From Caldisericota bacterium (GTDB lineage Bacteria; Caldisericota; Caldisericia; Cryosericales; Cryosericaceae), in assembly GCA_026390195.1 (NCBI GenBank), contig JAPLGK010000207.1, positions 1 through 7,492 of the forward strand: a stretch of DNA of 7,492 nt, in the 5' to 3' direction. A program made the position numbers and the translations under genes. Shown here piece after piece: positions 5,866-7,492 of this stretch; position 1 is the stretch's first letter; each line of letters opens with the position of its first letter. The notes under the pieces are model-generated. The model saw only the letters and a list, made by a program, of their open reading frames with translations. It had not been told where the DNA came from and did not search any database.

Positions 5866-6056
5866 GTCGCGTCATCCAGGATTGCCGCCTGGATGCCTCC
5901 GTGCCCAACGCCGTGATACCCATCAAATGCCGAATCCGGCAAGAATTCAGCCCTGCTCATGCCATCCCCAACGTCGAAACGGAGATGCAAACCTGCCGGG
6001 TTGTCCGACGAACAGATGAAGCAGTTGTCGATGCGCGTGTTCACGGGCCGTCTCAC
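5866..6056 (-). pseudogene. Truncated PaaI-like hotdog thioesterase (N-terminal half)
   Basis: The frame starting near 6056 encodes about 63 residues typical of the N-terminal half of PaaI/4HBT hotdog thioesterases: CFICSSDNPAGLHLRF at 12-27, a FDGYHGVGHGG segment at 44-54 and AAILDDA at 57-63. This covers the first strands and the HGG-plus-Asp active-site region. Full members have about 130-160 residues; the C-terminal strands are absent. Beyond about 5866 the frame stays open to 5592, but only by running through the leader and coding region of the membrane cyclophilin in another frame, with no thioesterase likeness. The start could be GTG at 6056 or GTG at 6044; neither has a good ribosome binding site. 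Most likely a deletion remnant left when the cyclophilin gene arrived next to it. A short expressed protein cannot be excluded. Confidence 0.72.
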
Positions 6057-6061
6057 TGAAA

Positions 6062-6083
6062 GGGGCCTGCCGGAGCAGGCCCC
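6062..6083 (-). terminator. Hairpin terminator candidate after rubrerythrin
   Basis: A perfect 9-bp inverted repeat, 6062-6070 with 6075-6083, with a four-base loop that reads TCCG on the minus strand closed by a C-G pair, i.e. an UNCG-type stable tetraloop in RNA. It begins about 18 bases after the rubrerythrin stop and is followed by TTT. This fits an intrinsic terminator ending the rubrerythrin transcript, although the T tract is short. Confidence 0.7.
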
Positions 6084-6101
6084 ATGACTGGCTCTCTGAT
6101 T

Positions 6102-6680
6102 CTAGTAGTCCTCCGACTTGACTTGATAGAAGCTCTGCGCATGCTGGCAGGCGGGGCACTTGGTCGGCGCCTCGGTCCCCTCATAGACATACCCGCATTC
6201 ACGGCAGACCCAGATGATTCTGTGGTCCTTCTTGAAGACGGAGTGGGCCTTGACTTCCTTCAACAACTTGCCGTAGCGCTCTTCGTGATGCGCCTCAGCA
6301 ACGGCGATGGCCCGCAGGCGGTCTGCGATTGCCTTGTAGCCTTCGTTGTCGGCAACCTGGGCGAACTCCGGGTACATCGTGGTCGTCTCGTAGTGTTCAC
6401 CGTCGATAGCGGCCTGCAGGTTCTGGGCTGTTGTCCCAAGCACCAGCGGGACTTCCGCGTTTGCGAGCTTCAGTTCGCCACCGTTCTCTTCCTTGATGTC
6501 CTGGAGAAAATGAAACAGGATGTTGGCATGCTCCCGTTCCTGCTCAGCGGTCTCAGCGAAGATCCCTGCTATCTGCTCGAACCCTTCGGTCCGGGCCACC
6601 TTGTTGTACATGGCGTACCGGTTGCGGGCCATGGATTCACCGACAAAAGCTGCACCTAGATTGAGAAATGTCTGTTTCAA
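6102..6680 (-). CDS. Rubrerythrin (diiron peroxidase, TTG start)
   Basis: 192-residue rubrerythrin, which reduces hydrogen peroxide using a diiron centre fed by a rubredoxin-like domain, a cytoplasmic oxidative-stress defence typical of anaerobes. The N-terminal ferritin-like four-helix domain carries expected ligands: Glu15 in GES, Glu48-x-x-His51, Glu95-x-x-Glu98 and Glu129-x-x-His132. The C-terminal rubredoxin-like domain has CRECGY at 159-164 and CPAC at 175-178, giving the four iron-binding cysteines. The length is normal. The start is TTG at 6680, supported by a strong GGAGGTG site at 6685-6691; the nearby ATG is out of frame. It is flanked by about 100 bases upstream and a hairpin downstream, so it is probably a single-gene transcript. 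The electron donor is not encoded in the window. Confidence 0.96.
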   Translation of the reverse strand: MKQTFLNLGAAFVGESMARNRYAMYNKVARTEGFEQIAGIFAETAEQEREHANILFHFLQDIKEENGGELKLANAEVPLVLGTTAQNLQAAIDGEHYETTTMYPEFAQVADNEGYKAIADRLRAIAVAEAHHEERYGKLLKEVKAHSVFKKDHRIIWVCRECGYVYEGTEAPTKCPACQHAQSFYQVKSEDY

Positions 6681-6684
6681 CGCT

Positions 6685-6691
6685 CACCTCC
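6685..6691 (-). promoter_or_regulatory. Ribosome binding site fixing the TTG start of rubrerythrin
   Basis: GGAGGTG on the minus strand, with GGAGG placed 6 bases before the TTG at 6680-6678. Its strength compensates for the rare start codon and decides against other starts. Confidence 0.82.
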
Positions 6692-6717
6692 ATGCGCGAG
6701 TTGTGTTGCTGTACTCC

Positions 6718-6723
6718 ATTGTA
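6718..6723 (-). promoter_or_regulatory. Possible -10 element for rubrerythrin
   Basis: TACAAT on the minus strand, about 37 bases before the rubrerythrin start, in the 102-base gap after the formate--tetrahydrofolate ligase gene. The hexamer 17 bases further upstream (CTGTGG) is a poor -35, so this is a weak candidate. I see no clear PerR- or Fur-like operator in the gap. Confidence 0.3.
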
Positions 6724-6782
6724 TCCAATGAGCACGGACGCCACAGGGGGAAATCTTCACAGTGCCGGTCGGGTTCGACAGA

Positions 6783-7492
6783 TTAGCGAAGGCCGGTGAT
6801 GACGCCGTCTCCCGTGACATCAATATTCACCAGTGCAGGGACCTTGGAGAGTGCCGGCATGGTCTGCATCGTTCCACCCAATGGATACAGGAAACGCGCG
6901 CCGGTCGCGGCACGAATGTCCCGAATTGGGAACAGGTACCCAGAGGGTGAGCCCTTGACATCGGGATCATGACTGATGGACAGATGCGTCTTCGCCATGC
7001 AGATGGGCCACTTGTCATAGCCGGCCGCAGTGAACTCCTTGATGCGCTCGACCGCCAGAGGTGTCAGATCGATGTCACTTGCACGATAGATCGTTCGGAC
7101 TAGTTTGCTCATCTTGTCCTCGATGGTATCGGTCAACTCATACGGATAGTGGACAGCACCCACCTTGGATGTCGATGCCACTTCCTGAACAGCGCGTGCC
7201 AGTTCCACGCCACCCTCGCTACCATCCAGAAAGAACGTGTGCGGAACGGCAGCCAGCGCGCCAAACTGCAGGGCTTTGGCATGGACCATCGCTACCTCTT
7301 CGGCGGTGTCGTCCGGGAATCGATTGATAGCGACGACAACCGGCAGACCATAGGAGCGAACATTCTCGATATGCACCCGGAGGTTCTCGCAGCCCAGCTC
7401 AAGTGCCGGCATGTTGACGGTCGAAACAAGAGTGGGATCAAGCTTCTTGCCTGGCCTGATAGTGAACGCACCGCCGTGCATCTTGAGCGCGC
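6783..7492 (-). CDS. fhs: Formate--tetrahydrofolate ligase, C-terminal part (cut by window edge)
   Basis: The C-terminal ~236 residues of the ATP-dependent ligase that joins formate to tetrahydrofolate to give 10-formyl-THF, the entry step of the methyl branch of the Wood-Ljungdahl pathway and a general C1 supply reaction in the cytoplasm. The match runs through family landmarks: KMHGG near the edge, ENLRVHIENVR, PVVVAINRFPDDT, GGVELA, YDKWPICMAKTH, DPDVKGSPSGY, RDIRAATGARF and TMPALSKVPALVNIDV, and ends normally at a TAA stop at 6783. The frame is open through 7492, so the N-terminal part with the nucleotide-binding loop lies outside. The family is usually about 550 residues. No clear terminator follows the stop codon. 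Confidence 0.96.
   Translation of the reverse strand, partial: ALKMHGGAFTIRPGKKLDPTLVSTVNMPALELGCENLRVHIENVRSYGLPVVVAINRFPDDTAEEVAMVHAKALQFGALAAVPHTFFLDGSEGGVELARAVQEVASTSKVGAVHYPYELTDTIEDKMSKLVRTIYRASDIDLTPLAVERIKEFTAAGYDKWPICMAKTHLSISHDPDVKGSPSGYLFPIRDIRAATGARFLYPLGGTMQTMPALSKVPALVNIDVTGDGVITGLR

Overview
The window is a stretch of bacterial chromosome of fairly high G+C content in which every gene lies on the minus strand, so transcription runs from the right edge to the left. Formate--tetrahydrofolate ligase (C1/acetyl-CoA metabolism) and a rubrerythrin (anaerobic peroxide defence) suggest an anaerobe or microaerophile. Five DegV/FakB-type fatty-acid-binding proteins, short intergenic gaps, strong AGGAG-type ribosome binding sites and GTG/TTG starts fit a Gram-positive-like or deep-branching lineage. 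I cannot name the taxon.

Layout in transcription order. (1) 7492-6783: C-terminal part of formate--tetrahydrofolate ligase, cut by the window edge. (2) 6680-6102: rubrerythrin with a TTG start, its own leader and a terminator-like hairpin at 6062-6083. (3) 6056-about 5866: the N-terminal half of a PaaI-like hotdog thioesterase, which stops where the next gene's leader begins. (4) 5830-5159: a membrane-anchored cyclophilin-type peptidyl-prolyl isomerase, then 5149-4664, a soluble cytoplasmic paralogue. (5) 4654-1021: four tandem DegV genes of 280 residues each (called here DegV-5, -4, -3 and -2 in transcription order), closed by a terminator-like hairpin at 986-1019. (6) 918-70: DegV-1, more diverged, with its own ribosome binding site.

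The DegV array is the striking part. DegV-3, -4 and -5 are about 86-88% identical in the pairs I counted by eye (-3/-5 and -4/-5), DegV-2 is about 68% identical to DegV-5, and DegV-1 is clearly more distant. Between DegV-4 and DegV-3 lies a fossil of the last 27 codons and stop of the soluble cyclophilin gene. The same junction exists intact between the real cyclophilin gene and DegV-5. Related 3' flanks follow DegV-5, -4 and -3. Together these show that a block containing the cyclophilin 3' end plus one or more degV genes was tandemly duplicated. DegV-4 and DegV-5 look like mosaics, with patches matching DegV-2 in a DegV-3/-5-like backbone, which suggests gene conversion after duplication. 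Residues that differ among the close copies include those right beside the predicted fatty-acid carboxylate-binding motifs, consistent with specialisation for different lipids.

Functionally, the DegV proteins are probably fatty-acid carriers of the FakB type, which present acyl chains to a FakA-like kinase. No kinase gene is present here. The thioesterase remnant would fit a lipid theme but looks broken. The link between cyclophilins and DegV proteins is seen only as tight, probably translationally coupled, gene order.
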